Below, piece after piece: positions 14,471 to 14,518 of a DNA stretch of 14,518 bases; the first letter of the stretch is position 1, and every line of letters starts with the position of its first letter. A program made the translations under genes and the position numbers. A model generated the notes under the pieces. That model saw only the letters and a list, made by a program, of their open reading frames with translations, had not been told where the DNA came from and ran no database searches. The DNA comes from JAUWQU01 sp964605095 (GTDB lineage: Bacteria > Planctomycetota > Phycisphaerae > SM23-33). The DNA lies in assembly GCA_964605095.1 (NCBI GenBank), contig CAZSBS010000119.1, forward strand, positions 1 to 14,518, in the 5' to 3' direction.

Positions 14471-14518
14471 CTGCTTTCATGGGCCAACTTCCACCATTGC
14501 GCCGTTCCCTTACCCTAA

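Noticed and set aside
1..14518. tRNA, rRNA or riboswitch genes
   Set aside because: I saw no tRNA cloverleaf pattern, rRNA-like block or familiar riboswitch core, though a covariance search was not possible here.

Overview
This window looks like chromosomal DNA from a GC-rich bacterium (roughly 60-65% G+C by eye) of the Planctomycetota/PVC group, perhaps Phycisphaerae. The lineage is inferred from gene content: a V-type ATPase of the DUF2764-containing bacterial kind, a YacL-like membrane PIN/TRAM protein, a cytidylate-kinase-like protein, a four-helix-bundle (23S rRNA intervening-sequence family) gene and a STAS protein. No rRNA or other taxonomic marker is present to confirm it.

Layout. 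At the left edge are the first 17 codons of an unidentified membrane protein on the minus strand. A 331-bp intergenic region leads to topA (DNA topoisomerase I, plus strand, 383-3022). topA converges on a long minus-strand V-ATPase operon. The junction between them carries a 117-bp nested palindromic element (3054-3170). Directly behind the last ATPase gene there is a short in-frame remnant that resembles a proteolipid helix.

The V-ATPase operon, in transcription order from about 11.7 kb down to 3.4 kb, is E, DUF2764, A, [four-helix-bundle gene], B, D, I, K. E, DUF2764, A, B and D make the soluble ATP-driven motor and its stalks, and I and K make the membrane ion channel and rotor ring. No C, F or G/H subunit gene is visible, as in the related operons of Chlamydia and Bacteroidetes. 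The proteolipid K keeps the set of ion ligands described for the Na+ enzyme of Enterococcus hirae. D and I overlap by four bases and K follows I by two bases. In contrast, the A-B gap holds an inserted four-helix-bundle gene between imperfect inverted repeats, and the B-D gap holds a perfect 38-bp palindrome.

Upstream of the ATPase operon, on the same strand, are a cytidylate-kinase-like protein and the PIN/TRAM membrane protein. A small STAS-domain protein lies divergently at the right end, behind the best sigma70-like promoter in the window.

The most unusual item is the A-B insertion. A gene of the family found inside rRNA intervening sequences sits in a protein-coding operon, flanked by 27-bp arms matching 23/27 in inverted orientation, one arm starting at the final base of the A stop codon. 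The gene also has an in-frame TAG at codon 7 of what looks like its original reading frame. Everything else is mostly ordinary housekeeping content.
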